Source of the DNA: Panaeolus papilionaceus | Taxonomy: Eukaryota > Basidiomycota > Agaricomycetes > Agaricales | Direction: 5' to 3' | Assembly: GCA_015501605.1 (NCBI GenBank) | Contig: JADNRZ010000008.1 | Location: 620,001-684,000 of the forward strand | Length of the DNA: 64,000 bases | Notes under the pieces: generated by a model | Seen by the model: the letters and a program-made list of their open reading frames with translations, nothing else | Database searches by the model: none | Told to the model about the DNA's origin: nothing | Shown here: piece after piece, positions 1 through 11,458 of the stretch | How positions within the stretch are numbered: the first letter of the stretch is position 1 | Layout of the letters: each line of letters begins with the position of its first letter | Position numbers and translations under genes: made by a program

Positions 1-412
1 CTGAGGACGTGTGTGTGAGACGATGCCATAAATGAAGGAACCCGCTGTTAGAAGCGAGAGATACAGACACGCCAAGAGTACAGCGATGCAACAACAGGTC
101 ATATAGGACAGGTCCTTTGATGGATAAACCTATATCTTGGGGTTAATTGGCAGGCTGCAAAGCACCTCGGTCTGCCATCGAAATTGTTCTTGCCCTCATC
201 AGATGTTGCCATTATTCAAGAGGAATTTTTGGGGTAGAAGACTATTAGATCGAACTCGCATGACTGCCAGGACGATAGGTTAATAATAACGCTGCTTGAT
301 TATCGGACCAGAGCAGGATAGGCTATTGCAAAAGTTCTTCATGCACATTAAAATATCTGGTAGATAAGAGGGTGTGAGAGCAAGCGGAGACGGGTTTTTT
401 GAGCAAAGAAAG
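1..412. other. Intergenic, no gene seen
   Basis: This is the 3' flank of the TMEM70-like gene that ends at 413. Short open stretches exist on both strands, but none has splice signals, a recognisable domain or a plausible start. Nothing is called here. Confidence 0.5.
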
Positions 413-1255
413 TTACCGGTTAACGCGACCAGCTTCATGGCAAACGCCATGTCCATTTTCACCCCATTTGACAATCCAGCGACCAAGGACATCTCCTGCC
501 TGATTTCTTGTCTCTGCCACAGTCTCTTCTGAGCCAGGAGTAGGATGCACATTAATTCCCGCTTCTTGTGCTCGTGAAGCAGTCAAGACGATTTTCTGTG
601 CCAACTCCCATCGTGCCAACGGTCTTCTTGTTTCAATCAAGAACGACGGGTCATAGACCTAGTAGGGTTGAGGTCATATAAAAAATCACTTACAGAAAAC
701 ACACACCTTTGTAGTGACCGGCCTGAGGAATAAATCACTCGTGATTAACTCCCACTCTTCAGCTGCACCGAGAGCCTCTGGTCGATGTGTGTACATCTTG
801 TTAACATATGGTTTGGCACACCATGCAACAAGACCGGTGCTGAGACCAGATGTTCCCAATGCGATACCAGCCAAAGCAAACCTCGCAGAAGGTGGAAGGC
901 CCGATTCGACGACAAACATGAACGGCGCCAAAGCGGATGAAAGCCCAAAGGATGCCAAAGAAAAGAGCTTTAACCGTCGGAATGTCTGCGCCAAAGGTCC
1001 TTCATAAGTAGAGTCACCTGAGCCTACTGCTTTTTCCTGGGCTTCTGTAGGCTTTACTGTCGCATCCGAGTTTGTCAGGGGAGAAGGCGTGCTTAATTGG
1101 CGAAAATGAGTGGATAGGTTGTGCAGGGATGGCTGGTATGAGCTGCCGGAGCGTACGACCACGGATGCTGCCCTCGAGTAGTGTAGATGTCTTGAGTTAC
1201 CAGCAGCAAACTTGCTCGTAAAGCACAATGTTCTATGATTGAAGACTGTTAGCAT
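413..1255 (-). CDS. TMEM70-like mitochondrial inner-membrane protein
   Basis: Two exons, 1255-707 and 658-413, give 264 residues; the 48-base intron (706-659) starts GTGTGT and ends TAG. The first ~60 residues are rich in Arg, Ser and His with almost no acid, which looks like a mitochondrial presequence. A hydrophobic hairpin follows, about residues 95-150, then a soluble C-terminus starting near VYDPSFLIETRRP. Two close membrane spans followed by a conserved soluble tail are the layout of the TMEM70/TMEM186/TMEM223 superfamily; human TMEM70 assists ATP-synthase and complex I assembly. The family call rests on pattern, not a search, and the exact fungal role is unknown. The start is the first ATG ahead of the presequence. 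It is divergent from DCTN5, with 211 bases between the two starts. Confidence 0.7.
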
Positions 1256-1466
1256 GATGAGTTAGAGGGAGTTGACCGACGAGAGCGATGTCGGAAGCAC
1301 AATTTCGTGTTGAAGACGCGTTAAAGCGGCATCAGTCGGCTGCCGCAGCCATCATCACGACCCTGACCATAGCCATATTTAGACCTTCCCATAATCATTG
1401 AACTCAGCTCTCATTCAGAACTTAAACTTGGATAAGTGCTAGCTTCGTCGACCTTGTAGACGTTCA
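1256..1466. promoter_or_regulatory. Shared divergent promoter, TMEM70-like / DCTN5
   Basis: These 211 bases separate two ATG codons facing away from each other, so both promoters must lie here. No clear TATA box is visible, which suits two housekeeping genes. Confidence 0.5.
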
Positions 1467-2245
1467 ATGGAGACCCCGATTTATTATTCGAAAGGAGAAT
1501 TCATTGAAACAGTGCGCACAGAAATTCAGTCATGCAATTCGAAAGGTTGACTCTTTTCAGGATACAGGTAACAAAGTGTCGCGTCGTGCAACAATTGCAG
1601 GACCTCAGAATATTACACTCGGTGGCAAAACTATCATAGTCAACAATGCTATCATTCGTGGAGATCTACGACGCGCTGGACCTGGACATGCTGTCGTGAT
1701 TAACATTGGTCGATATTGTCTGATAGGTGAGGGTTGTATAATGAGGTGAGCCTGCCACCTGCCTTACACTGTTCCTTTGAACCAATGTTGTTCTTCAGGC
1801 CACCGTACAAAACATATCGCGGAAACTTTAACTACTACCCTATGAAGATAGGAGATCATGTTCATATTGGAGCCAATTCTGTCGTTGAGGCCGCACAGAT
1901 TGGCAACCATGTTGAAATTGGCAAAAACTGTGTCATTGTAGGAGTCTCTCCGGCTTATCTGAGTATTTTTCGATTAAACTATGTTCTATTACAGGGCAAA
2001 TTTACCATCATCAAGGACTGCGCCAAAGTAGCAGATAATTCCATTATACCCCCAAATACTGTCATCCCAGCTCTGTCTCTATTCAGCGGTTCACCAGGTT
2101 TGGCATCCTTCCATAATCCCAACAGATTCTCTGACATTTATTCTCGATAGGACGTTTCTGCGAAGATCTCCCAGAATCGACTCAAGAAATGGTCGAAGCC
2201 CAGACCAAATCCTACTACACTCGCTTTCAGCCATTCGAACGCTAA
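1467..2245 (+). CDS. Dynactin subunit 5 (p25)
   Basis: Five exons (1467-1511, 1561-1745, 1799-1937, 1995-2097, 2151-2245) give 188 residues, close to the ~182 of animal p25. It starts METPIYYSKGEFIETDTGNK, then runs through hexapeptide repeats of left-handed beta-helix type (INIGRYCLIGEGCIMR, IGANSVVEAAQIGNHVEIGK). It ends with the family tail LPESTQEMVEAQTKSYY. All splice phases agree. DCTN5 caps the pointed end of the dynactin Arp1 filament with p27, p62 and Arp11 and helps select cargo for dynein. Only the first exon lies in an unusual position, 15 codons ahead of a 49-base intron. Confidence 0.93.
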
Positions 2246-2482
2246 CCCAAAGGTCATGTCAGTGTGCTCGGCGGCATTCCCCTCTTGCTTACTCAACGGC
2301 ATAGCACCTGTTGTTAACAACAACTATTTCAATATGTTTCAATGTGCATCCAAGAAACTTCCCAACAGCGCCTCGCCAGCTCGGAGAATGGCAAGAACGG
2401 GTATCAAAGACAGACGACATCGACTTGTGGACACCCATAGGGCAGGATTGGTGTTATCGGTGCAGTAGTATTTCGTTGTAGT

Positions 2483-4216
2483 CTAAGCATATGTAACTAT
2501 ATGTAAGTAACCATCGGTGGTTATTAGCGACACACTCCCCGTATGGTCATCTAAAGAAAGTCCGGACGCATTCGACAGATCGAAATCATCAGGCATTTGA
2601 AGCTCGTGCACCGCACACGTATTCGTTCGTCTATCGTACCCAACAAGCATCATTTTATAGGTTGGCGGGTCCTGGTCGTTGGTTTCGGCGTCAGACTGCT
2701 GCATTACAATAAGCATATATCGCCCCGAATGTGGAATCAGAGAGAGTTGCCATGGGCCATTGTTGCGGGGCAGAGAACCACTGACACTGGCAATGTTTGG
2801 AATCAATGCTGGAGCCGACTTTTTGTCACTGACGTGAGGTCCAACCTGTTCGCCATCGGCTTCCGACATGGACCAAAATCTGATCTGCATTGTGGGTGTA
2901 TTATCGTCGTCCAATGTTGAATGGAGGGATACACATGGGACACCATAATATGTATCAGCGGTCAGTGCGCCCTCAGCTGCACAGTAGTTTGCAGGGGGTG
3001 CCGGCCATTCACCATGGATATTATTGGCGGCACAGAACTTGATCTCCTTTTGACACCCTGGGTTGTCGTCGTTTGGAAGTTGTGCTCTCGGGAAACGGTA
3101 TATTGTCGACGAGGCTTCAGATGTATGCTCCATCAAAAAGTAGACCTCGTCATCAGTGACCCATGTCCCTGAGTGGCCGTCCAATAACAAATCCTAGTAT
3201 ATCATTGTAAACATAAAGCGTTGAATCGAATCTCATGCATACCTGGACTTCGATATCCGTCGTAATTGTAACTGCTTGTTCTCGCTTGAGGTTGTATGCC
3301 AGAAGATTGAGTGTCCTTTCTGCAGGGCCAATACCAACATATGGCATCTGAAGAACGCCTATGATTTGGCTCGAGATAAATACTGCCCAGTAAGAGGCTC
3401 CACGAGGGAGTTCCATTTCATACGACAGTGACATGCTGGTAATGCCATTGTCGTCATACGTCAGCGACACGATAGCAAGCTGGTATCTGGTATTATGTTG
3501 AAATTGATGCGCTTATTCTCGTAAAGGACAGCAGACTCACATAAAAGAAGTCACAGTCGCAAGGAGACCCATAGAAAATCTCCCTGCCTCATTACATCCA
3601 GGTGAAACGTCCGCAATCCGTTCCGACAAATGAAGTCTGGGCATTAACTCGCTCGAGGCTTTGTTCTTAGCATCAAAAGCTACAAGATCTCCTGTTTTTC
3701 GACAGTGAAGCACATAATATTGTGTCCCAGGAACTTGAAGTATGAAGTCCATTTGTTCTCCAACTTCCACCTGTTTGACTGTGCCGTAAATACGCGGACG
3801 CGGCGAAGACCAATTTCTCCGAAGACGAAGTGTATGGCGAGCAATGTCTTTCAATCGCTCAACATCTCGACTACGTAGATCGTCATGGAGAGGACATGAA
3901 ATTGGGTCTTGGGTGCGAGCAGTGATTAGGGGTATCAGCCAATAACTCTTTTGCTTCGCCAGTGCCCAAAACACTGTGCAAGTCTGCAGGTTCACGGTAA
4001 GTAAATTAGAATAAGAATATAAGAAAATTGATGATTTATTTTACGCACCACCGACAGTGAAAAGATGTCCGCAAGTTCACAGAATTGGCCAATATATAGC
4101 AGAATGTCGGGACTCAGAGAGACAAGGTCGACGAGCATGGTGGTTTCTCGATTAGGCACAAAATGTTTGCCTGTATGATCCCTTTCGGATAGGAGTGGAG
4201 CTCTCACGCAGGTCAT
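2483..4216 (-). CDS. F-box-like domain protein, C-terminal WD/propeller-like region
   Basis: Four exons (4216-4049, 3983-3541, 3486-3243, 3193-2483) give 521 residues. Near residues 32-75 is an F-box-like segment: LSPDILLYIGQFCELADIFS, then, across the first intron, TCTVFWALAKQKSYW. The rest is beta-rich with repeated hydrophobic/Gly strands, as in F-box proteins whose C-terminus is a degenerate propeller. Such proteins usually recruit substrates to SCF ubiquitin ligases, and agaricomycetes have hundreds of them. Start choice: the ATG at 4216 is the longest, and an in-frame ATG at 4138 begins right before the F-box and may be the true start. The substrate is unknown. Confidence 0.75.
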
Positions 4217-4484
4217 GAGCAATAATGCATGATGTACTTATAGTACTAGAGATGTATTAAGGGATGATGCAAGTAATACAGTGAAAGCATTAACCGATGA
4301 GAGGGGGTGATGAAACGACTACGAGATATCTACAGTAAATACAGAGAGCAAGTGCGAATACTTTTGCTAATTACGACTATCCAAAAGTAAATGAAGGGAC
4401 ATCCGCGAACGTCCTGGGGGAGAGGGGGACGTCAACAAACGGACAGATACCGAAAACCAGAACAAGGGAGAGAGATGAAGTAAC

Positions 4485-6901
4485 TTAATCCTTCTTCTCC
4501 TCCTTGCTCTCAGAGGACTCTGATGATGACGAGTTCTCAGCAGCGCGCTTCTCGTAGACCTTCTGGAAGAGGCCAAGGGAAGCTTGCTGGGTCTCGCTGA
4601 TCTTCTCGCGGATGGCATCGGCGGTGACGGAGGAGTCACCAGCCTGACCCTTACTTGAGATTTCGCGGAGCTCAGCAACAAGCTTGGTAACCTTCTCCTT
4701 CTCGGTGGCATCGAGCTGATCCTTGAACTCGTTCATGGCTGTGGAATGCATCTTTAGCTCTGGTATATTGGTAACAACAGAAGGATGAAACGAACCTTTT
4801 TCAGTATCGGCACAGACGGATTCACCCTTGTTAGACTCCTCAATCAAGGCCTTGCGGGCCTTGTCGCTCTCAGCGTACTGTTCAGCATCGGAAACCATCT
4901 TCTCGATATCACGGTCGGAGAGACCTGATGAGGAGGCAATGGTCATAGATTGATCCTTTCCTGTGGCCTTGTCCTTAGCAGAGACGTTGACGATACCATC
5001 TGCATTTTTTTAAATTAGCCAATAAAACTGAAAAAATTAAATTAATATACATACCAGCATCGATATCGAAAGTGATCTCGATTTGAGGAACACCCTTGGG
5101 GGCAGGGGGGATACCGACAAGGTTGAAGTTGCCAAGGAGCTTGTTGTCCCTGACGAGCTCACGCTCTCCTTGGTAGATCTTGACCTCGATAGCGGTCTGG
5201 CCATCGGCAGCAGTGGAGAAGACTTGCGACTTCTTGGTGGGGATGGTAGTGTTACGGTTGATGAGCTTGGTCATGATGCCGCCAAGGGTCTCGATACCTA
5301 GAATATATAAGCATCGGAACGCCATAATAGCCAGAACAGAACTTACCAAGCGACAGAGGAGTGACATCAAGGAGGAGAATGTCAGTGACATTTCCAGCGA
5401 GGACACCACCCTGAATAGCAGCACCAATAGCCACAGCCTCGTCGGGGTTGACACCCTTGCTAGGGTCCCGGCCAAAGACAGACTTGACGGTTTCCTGAAC
5501 ACGGGGCATACGAGACATGCCACCGACGAGGATGACGTCGTTGACTTCGCTAGCCTTGACACCAGCATCAGCCAGAGCCTTCTTGCAGGGCTCAATGGTG
5601 CGCTGAATAAGGGGACCAACAAGGGTCTCGAACTGGGCGCGACTAATCTTGTCGTTGATGTGCTTGGGACCACCTTCTCCACCACTAATGAAGGGAAGAT
5701 TGATTTCGGTCTGTGTGGTGGACGACAACTCAATCTTGGCCTTCTCGCAAGCTTCACGAACACGTTGGATGGCCATACGGTCACCCTTGAGGTCGACACC
5801 AGACTCCTTCTTGAATTGCTCGAGGACGTAGTCAACCAACTTGACATCGAAATCTTCACCACCAAGATGTGTGTCACCATTGGTAGATTTGACCTCAAAG
5901 ACACCCTTTTGCATTTCCAAAATGGAGATGTCAAAGGTACCACCTCCCAAGTCGTAGACAGCAATGACGGAGTTGTCAGTCTTGTCGAGACCGTATGCAA
6001 GAGCAGCAGCGGTAGGCTCGTTGATGACGCGAAGAACCTCAAGACCAGCGATTTGACCAGCGTCCTTAGTCGCTTGCCTCTGAGCATCGTTGAAGTAGGC
6101 GGGAACGGTGATGACAGCGTTGCTAGAAAAACGCGGTTATTCTCGTGTAGAATGATCGTAAAAATTATACTTACTTGACCTTCTTGTTGAGGAACTGTTC
6201 AGCAGTTTCCCTCATCTTTTGGAGAACCATTGATGACAGCTCTTCGGGGCTCTAAACCGTAGAGAAAAATTTAATACGCGTCAGGGTAACTTAAAAAGTC
6301 ACGTACGAAATCCTGCTTCTTGCCACCATTATCGACCTGGACAGCTGGGCGTCCGTCGCCCTTGGACACAAGTTGGAAAGGCCTAAAGAGAAGATGAGTC
6401 AAGGAGAGACGCGGAAGCGTGAGAACTTACCAGTGCTTCTGGTCATCCTGTACCTCCTTGTCCTTATACTGCCTACCAATGAGACGCTTGAAGGCGAAGA
6501 CGGTGTTGGCAGAGTTGACGACAGCTTGACGCTTAGCCGGGAGACCGACGAGACGTTCTCCGTGTTTTGTGAAGGCGACGACTGAGGGTGTTGTACGAGC
6601 ACCCTCAGCATTCTCAATAACGCGTGCCGTCTGCCCTTCCATAACCGCAACACATGAGTTGGTGGTACCCAAGTCAATACCAATGACGGGTCCTACGGGA
6701 AGTAAATAAGCGAAACAAGTTCAGTTGAACGTCATTAACCGACATACCGTTGACTTTTGAGTTCATATTGCGAACAATCATGGTGCGGTTAAGGCGCTAT
6801 AGGAACGTTAGAACCGGTACAGACTGTAGTAGGCGTCTACAATGAGTACTTACCCCATATTGAGGGGCCTTTGAGACAGAGGTACGAAGAGCGGAGAACA
6901 T
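4485..6901 (-). CDS. SSC1: Mitochondrial Hsp70 (Ssc1 type)
   Basis: Nine exons (6901-6854, 6796-6748, 6692-6431, 6382-6307, 6251-6175, 6122-5347, 5297-5055, 4999-4796, 4738-4485) give 662 residues. The N-terminus [16 protein letters not shown] plus [10 protein letters not shown] is a basic presequence. It is followed by the Hsp70 signatures IDLGTTNS (38-45), [11 protein letters not shown] (about 227-237) and [14 protein letters not shown] (about 365-378). The substrate-binding domain follows, then a helical lid ending [14 protein letters not shown]. There is no ER or cytosolic EEVD tail, so this is the mitochondrial form: the import motor (with Tim44 and Mge1) and matrix chaperone. Every splice phase closes. 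An intron reads open through 4739-4795, but the family sequence [12 protein letters not shown] is restored only by splicing it. Confidence 0.96.
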
Positions 6902-7225
6902 AGTGGTAGAGGAGGAAGGAATACTTTGAAGGTCAAATTTTTTTGCTTGCGTTTGTAAATGGTTTCCATTAGCCGACCGGGTCTTGCCGAGCTTCCAGAA
7001 CAGTCCACGTGCACGTAAGCATACTTACTTATGTAAGGAAACGCAACGAAAAAGACGTTTTCTAAATGTCTTGGTTTGAATTTCCCCCGGTCCCTGAGTT
7101 ACCGGACCCGACTTATCATGAACTATGAGTGTGGGGACTATTTATTAGGCTTCAGTTAATTGAATCCTACGATTACCCTTCCCTTTACATCCTCCTTTGC
7201 TCTCCCTGATTCCCCTAAGTATACC
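6902..7225. promoter_or_regulatory. Divergent promoter with heat-shock-element-like site
   Basis: These 324 bases separate the Hsp70 start (6901, minus) from the kinase start (7226, plus). At 6993-7000 is TTCCAGAA, followed by AGTCC. That gives inverted TTC/GAA units spaced as in a minimal heat shock element, about 90-100 bases upstream of the Hsp70 ATG, which is where HSF would be expected to bind. Whether it also acts on the kinase gene is not known. Confidence 0.5.
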
Positions 7226-8750
7226 ATGTCTAAACCAGCCCAGAAAATTGGAGGAGAGTATGGCGAAATAAGGGCCACAATTGATATTCCAAACCTCAAC
7301 AGATACTTGTCCAAGAATACCCCCGGGATCAAGACTCCTGTGAACGTGAAGCAGTTCAAGGCAAGTTGAACAGCGTCGTGTAGCGCTATAAACCAACAAT
7401 TAACATTCAACCTCTCTTTAGTTTGGCCAGGTATGTTGCTGACTTGTAATCTGCCTTCTCGCTTAAGTAACCGTCGGGAAACCATATAGTCTAACCCCAC
7501 ATATTTCCTCACTGATAGCAAGTAGGCTTAACCTTTCAGTTTTTTTATTTTATGTGTTTAATCTTCGAATAGTGGAACCCGTTTTGTTCTACGCAAGAAA
7601 CCAGCAGGGAAACTTATGTCCAAGACGGCTCATCAAGTAGAACGAGAGCATACTATGCTTGCAGCTCTGCACAAGCACAATACAAATCCTTCAACCCCTT
7701 CAGACAAGAAAGTCCCCGTCCCAGAACCCATCATTTTGTGTGAAGACAGTTCAGTTGTCGGGACACCTTTCTATATCATGGAATTCCTTGATGGTCGTAT
7801 CTTTACAGACGCAAGGATGCTAGAAATTTCTCCAGCAGATCGTCGGGAGTGGTAAAAGACCTCGCAATAATATCTATGGTCTCCTCTAACCTTTTAATTA
7901 GCTGGCTCTCTGCTGTTCGATCACTCGCTGCTCTCGCCTCTGTTTCGCCAGATGAAGTTGGGCTCTCAAATTTTGGTCCCTCAACGTCGTACTTCCCTCG
8001 TCAAATCAAATCTCTTTCCGGCGTCTCAAGCGTACAATCGCAAGTCACAGACGTCGAGTCCGGAGAGAAGGTCCGGGATATTCCCTTCTTCGATGAACTC
8101 GTGGCTTGGTATAAAAACAACGTTCCTGATGAGTCAAAAATGGGTCTACGGATCGTCCATGGAGACTACAAACTCGACAACATGATTTTCCACCCCACCG
8201 AAAACCGCGTGATTGGCATCCTCGACTGGGAACTCTGTACTCTGGGCAGTCCGGTATGTAGTTCCATGTCAGTCTGGAAACTGTCAAAATGACTGAAACG
8301 CTTTTTAGTTGGCCGACCTAGGAAACCTTACCCAGCCATGGTCGATCGACATGAACGACTTTCCAGAGGGCCAGTTCGTGATGAGAGGTTTCAAAAATAC
8401 CACAGTCGATGTGCCAATTCCTCTTGAAGACCTAGAGCGCGAATATTGTAGGCTGATGAAACTACCCTACCCAATTAAAGAGATGGTTTTCGTCCGTAGT
8501 TGGATGTTTTTCCGCGTAAGTGATTCGACATCATTCCCCTCTCGCAGTTTAACCGCTAGGTTATGGGCTAATAAATACATGTTTTTAGTTGGCTGTTATT
8601 TCACAAGGTATTGCCGCCCGCTATGCTCGTCGCCAGGCAAGTTCAGAACACGCACACCTGCATGCCTACGGCTTCCCCATCGTCGGTTCACTCGCCAAGA
8701 GAGTACTTGAGGAAGAAGGCATTCCAATTGGGCCTACTGCGAAGTTGTAA
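7226..8750 (+). CDS. APH-fold kinase of the ACAD10/ACAD11 type
   Basis: Seven exons (7226-7360, 7422-7430, 7490-7521, 7573-7851, 7902-8253, 8309-8515, 8589-8750) give 391 residues. The ATP-loop region reads FKFGQSNPTYFL after splicing. The catalytic loop is HGDYKLDN (238-245) and the metal-binding segment is ILDWE (Asp 260). In animals this domain sits in front of an acyl-CoA dehydrogenase (ACAD10/11) and phosphorylates 4-hydroxyacids for breakdown. Here no dehydrogenase domain follows, so it would act alone or with a separate ACAD. There is no clear mitochondrial or peroxisomal signal; the C-terminus ends AKL, a possible variant peroxisome signal. Oddities: intron 1 starts GCAAGT, and exon 2 is only nine bases (Phe-Gly-Gln), yet both are needed to restore the family loop. 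Confidence 0.9.
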
Positions 8751-9333
8751 TTCAACATCATATTTTCCAACCATGTATCTTTGGTGCATATTTGTCGTTA
8801 TGGTCAAGTTAAAGCACGTAAAAATTATCCATATCTTTGGTGAAAGGGGTGGTATACTTGATTTGGCATGATACCTTTCCAACTTGTAGCAGCTAAGGCT
8901 CATTTGGATATTTTGAAGAACGTGACGTAAGTATAAAAGAGTCAGATGGTACGCACCGTTCGCAAGCCGAACTGTTGAACATCGCATGTTGTGTGGGCAT
9001 CTATGGATGACCTGTCAATGTTAAAACGATTTGTGTACCTCAAAGAAGCAGGTTTAAACTCAGTGATTCCTACGATATATAAACCCAATGGCAGAAACAC
9101 TCGATCACGATCAGACAGGTATACAAACTCCGATAACGGTTGATAAGTTGATCAAAATTGTACAATTGTTTTGTTATTTAGTGATAGTAAAAATATCTTG
9201 GCTGAGTGTCTTAATAAAATTGAAGGGGCAGCTACTCCGTCAACGGGCCGACTGTGGTTCTGTCGATGCTTGAGGACCAGATGGGGCGATAAGGCCACGA
9301 TGGGATTCGACGAAAGCTGACGTGATTACTAAT
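8751..9333. other. Intergenic, nothing clear
   Basis: This AT-rich stretch lies between the 3' ends of the kinase and metallothionein genes, which converge. No open frame with splice support or family likeness is visible. Confidence 0.5.
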
Positions 9334-9551
9334 CTAGCACTTGCATTCACCAGGCTTGCAGGCGCAGCTACATGACAGAGATTCAGAGGACGAGCAGGAG
9401 AAGGCCTGGGGAATAACACATACGAGTCACCGCAGCTACAGCTGGAGCTACCGCAGTTGGCAGAGTTGACGATGATGGTGGTCTAAAGTCAAGTGATCAT
9501 GTCAGTGACCTGATAGCGGAGAGGAGAGTGAAATGCACATACGGAGATCAT
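9334..9551 (-). CDS. Copper-type fungal metallothionein, 33 aa
   Basis: Three tiny exons (9551-9543, 9482-9424, 9367-9334) join in phase to a 33-residue protein. Its C-terminal half is NCGSSSCSCGDSCACKPGEC, then KC. Seven cysteines sit at 13, 18, 20, 24, 26, 31 and 33, mostly as C-x-C pairs, with no aromatic residue. This is the short fungal metallothionein pattern known from Neurospora and Agaricus, which binds Cu(I) in the cytosol. Exon 1 is only nine bases (Met-Ile-Ser) before a GTATGT donor. Every junction has GT/AG, and the last splice restores DSCACKPGE. No other gene is close upstream. The family call is strong; the first three residues are the least certain part. Confidence 0.88.
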
Positions 9552-9620
9552 TGTGGTATAGAGCGACTGTGAATGTGTAGTTCGTTGAAGTCTGAGGGGT
9601 TCTATGCCATGAAATGCGTA

Positions 9621-9628
9621 CTTTTATA
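9621..9628 (-). promoter_or_regulatory. TATA box of the metallothionein gene
   Basis: On the minus strand the sequence is TATAAAAG, about 70 bases upstream of the ATG at 9551. That distance is normal for a strongly inducible fungal gene. Confidence 0.6.
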
Positions 9629-11025
9629 CCTCTATTATTGTGAGCTGTTTGGGATGAGACCCTGTATCATGGGACCATGGACGTCAATATCGGAATCCGG
9701 AAGAGAGGACAAGAGAAGAAATAATGACATAGAGTGGGACCTGGATAATGCACAATTGCATAGCCAAGGAGATATGGATCAACGTGGGCACGTAGTGGCA
9801 ACGATCTAGAATGAGTTTTCTGCTGTCATCGAGTTATGAAGTCCCTGATATTGGATTTAGAACGTGTAGCAGATTGGCAGAGAGGCAATTCAGCTGCATG
9901 TCAATTCATTTGCGCCAGTCATTTGACTCAGCCCAGACGATCATCCGACAGATGACCAGTTACACCCGCTTGTATCCAGAAAGATGAAGTGACTCAATCA
10001 TCATCGTTGATCATGAAGCATAGAAGATTGCTCGCTTGTGAAGTCCAGGGACTCCAGGCATAAGTTTCGGGCCGGTCTGATACATCGACAGTATCGATTG
10101 AGGACCTAGTGGATCCGAATTTCAAAAACATGAAGAGCGCTTGTCCTGAATAAATAGCAACTCTCTGCCACTCAGTTGAGTGTAACACCTTGACGTCAAC
10201 TCAGAGGCTGTTACAAGAACCAAATTTTCAGAAACTGTTATTATCATAAAGGCAGACTGGCTCTCATGAGTCCACAGTTCAGATTAAGATGGATGCAAGG
10301 GGTAATGTCAAAAGAAGACGTGTGGAGGTAAGTGGCAAGCGAGTGGGAGACGGAAACCCCAAAATAAGCTCTATGATTGATCTGTTTTCCATCAAGCGTT
10401 TATCTTATCTGCACTTTAACCCAATCGGGTCAGGGTCAATAATCCAACTCATTGGTTTGCTACCTGATATTCCGATTCCGTGGTGTTCTTATTCTTTACT
10501 TACATGTTCAAAGTAGCTGTCCATGGATATACCAAAGGCCCGGCAGTGGCGCAGAATGTTGTTCAGCAGGGCAGCTGATCCATCTACCATTTTTTGGGGT
10601 TCAAGAATCAAGAAAAGGCGATTTCAGCCGGATGACTGTTTGGACATCCAAATCATTTGGATGCAGCCCACATGCTTCGTTTCTTGTGGTATGAGATAAA
10701 AATATATTTATAGGATGTTCTGATAGCTACAAAAGGGTAATATTTAGTAATAGTAATGGCTACAATATCAATAGTGTACAGTAGGGTTTGATGAATAAAT
10801 CGAGAAACTTGAAGGATATCATGAAACGACAGGGGCGTGTCATGATGAAGGGAACAAATTAAAAACAACACACATGCCTGTGGCACATGAGTTGTCAAAG
10901 TATAAATCCAGAAGGTTATAATCAGATGGAAACTTAAGGAGTTGCCGTCCTTTGACCATCACATGGTTTTATGATTGTGTCGCAGAAAATTTTGGTGCAC
11001 CTGTTTCGCAGTGGCACTGGCTAAA
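9629..11025. other. Intergenic, nothing clear
   Basis: About 1.4 kb between the metallothionein promoter and the small secreted-protein gene. A short plus-strand start at 10289 reads 13 residues into a GTAAGT donor, but no following exon could be found. Nothing is called. Confidence 0.4.
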
Positions 11026-11458
11026 TCAAAGGGATTGGACAAGGAATCTGCCGAAGGCGGCTACGCTGATGATTAGAGGGAAATATGACATCCTCAACGA
11101 GGTGGCGTCGGAGGTAGCGCCGTTTGTCTGCAACGCAATTGAAGCCATGGCATTGCCATTGTGATTCGCAAGGCCAGGGATCAAGCCATCACCCTGTCCA
11201 TAGCCGCTTTCCTACAGGAAGATTAACACTGAGAAAAGGGAGAGGGACTCAGGGTATGACGTACTCTCAGAAATATTTCTGCCTGTTGAATAGACCTAGG
11301 GATAGGACCAACGAATGCGATCGGTGCGGGAGTTGAGGAGACTGCACGCGTTCCAAGAGGTGTTAAGAAACTGTCAACTATAAAAAGGGATGATTCTCAC
11401 CGAGAGTGGCGGATGCAATCAATACAGAGGCAACAAGGATAGATTTCGAGAAGAACAT
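11026..11458 (-). CDS. Small secreted or GPI-anchored protein, 106 aa
   Basis: Three exons (11458-11401, 11341-11265, 11211-11026) join in phase, with donors GTGAGA and GTACGT. The protein begins MFFSKSILVASVLIASATL, a clear signal peptide, and continues VSSTPAPIAFVGPIPR. A middle rich in Gly, Asn, Ser, Thr and Ala follows, and it ends with the hydrophobic stretch YFPLIISVAAFGRFLVQSL. Signal peptide, Ser/Thr/Asn linker and hydrophobic end is the layout of a GPI-anchored cell-surface protein, though the end is also compatible with a plain membrane anchor. No family is recognised. A TATATAA box lies at 11537-11543, about 80 bases upstream. It is a by-eye model and needs transcript support. Confidence 0.55.

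Noticed and set aside
5180..6178. 332-codon open frame antisense to Hsp70
   Set aside because: It is a shadow of the strongly biased codon use of the Hsp70 gene and crosses several of its introns; it has no family likeness.
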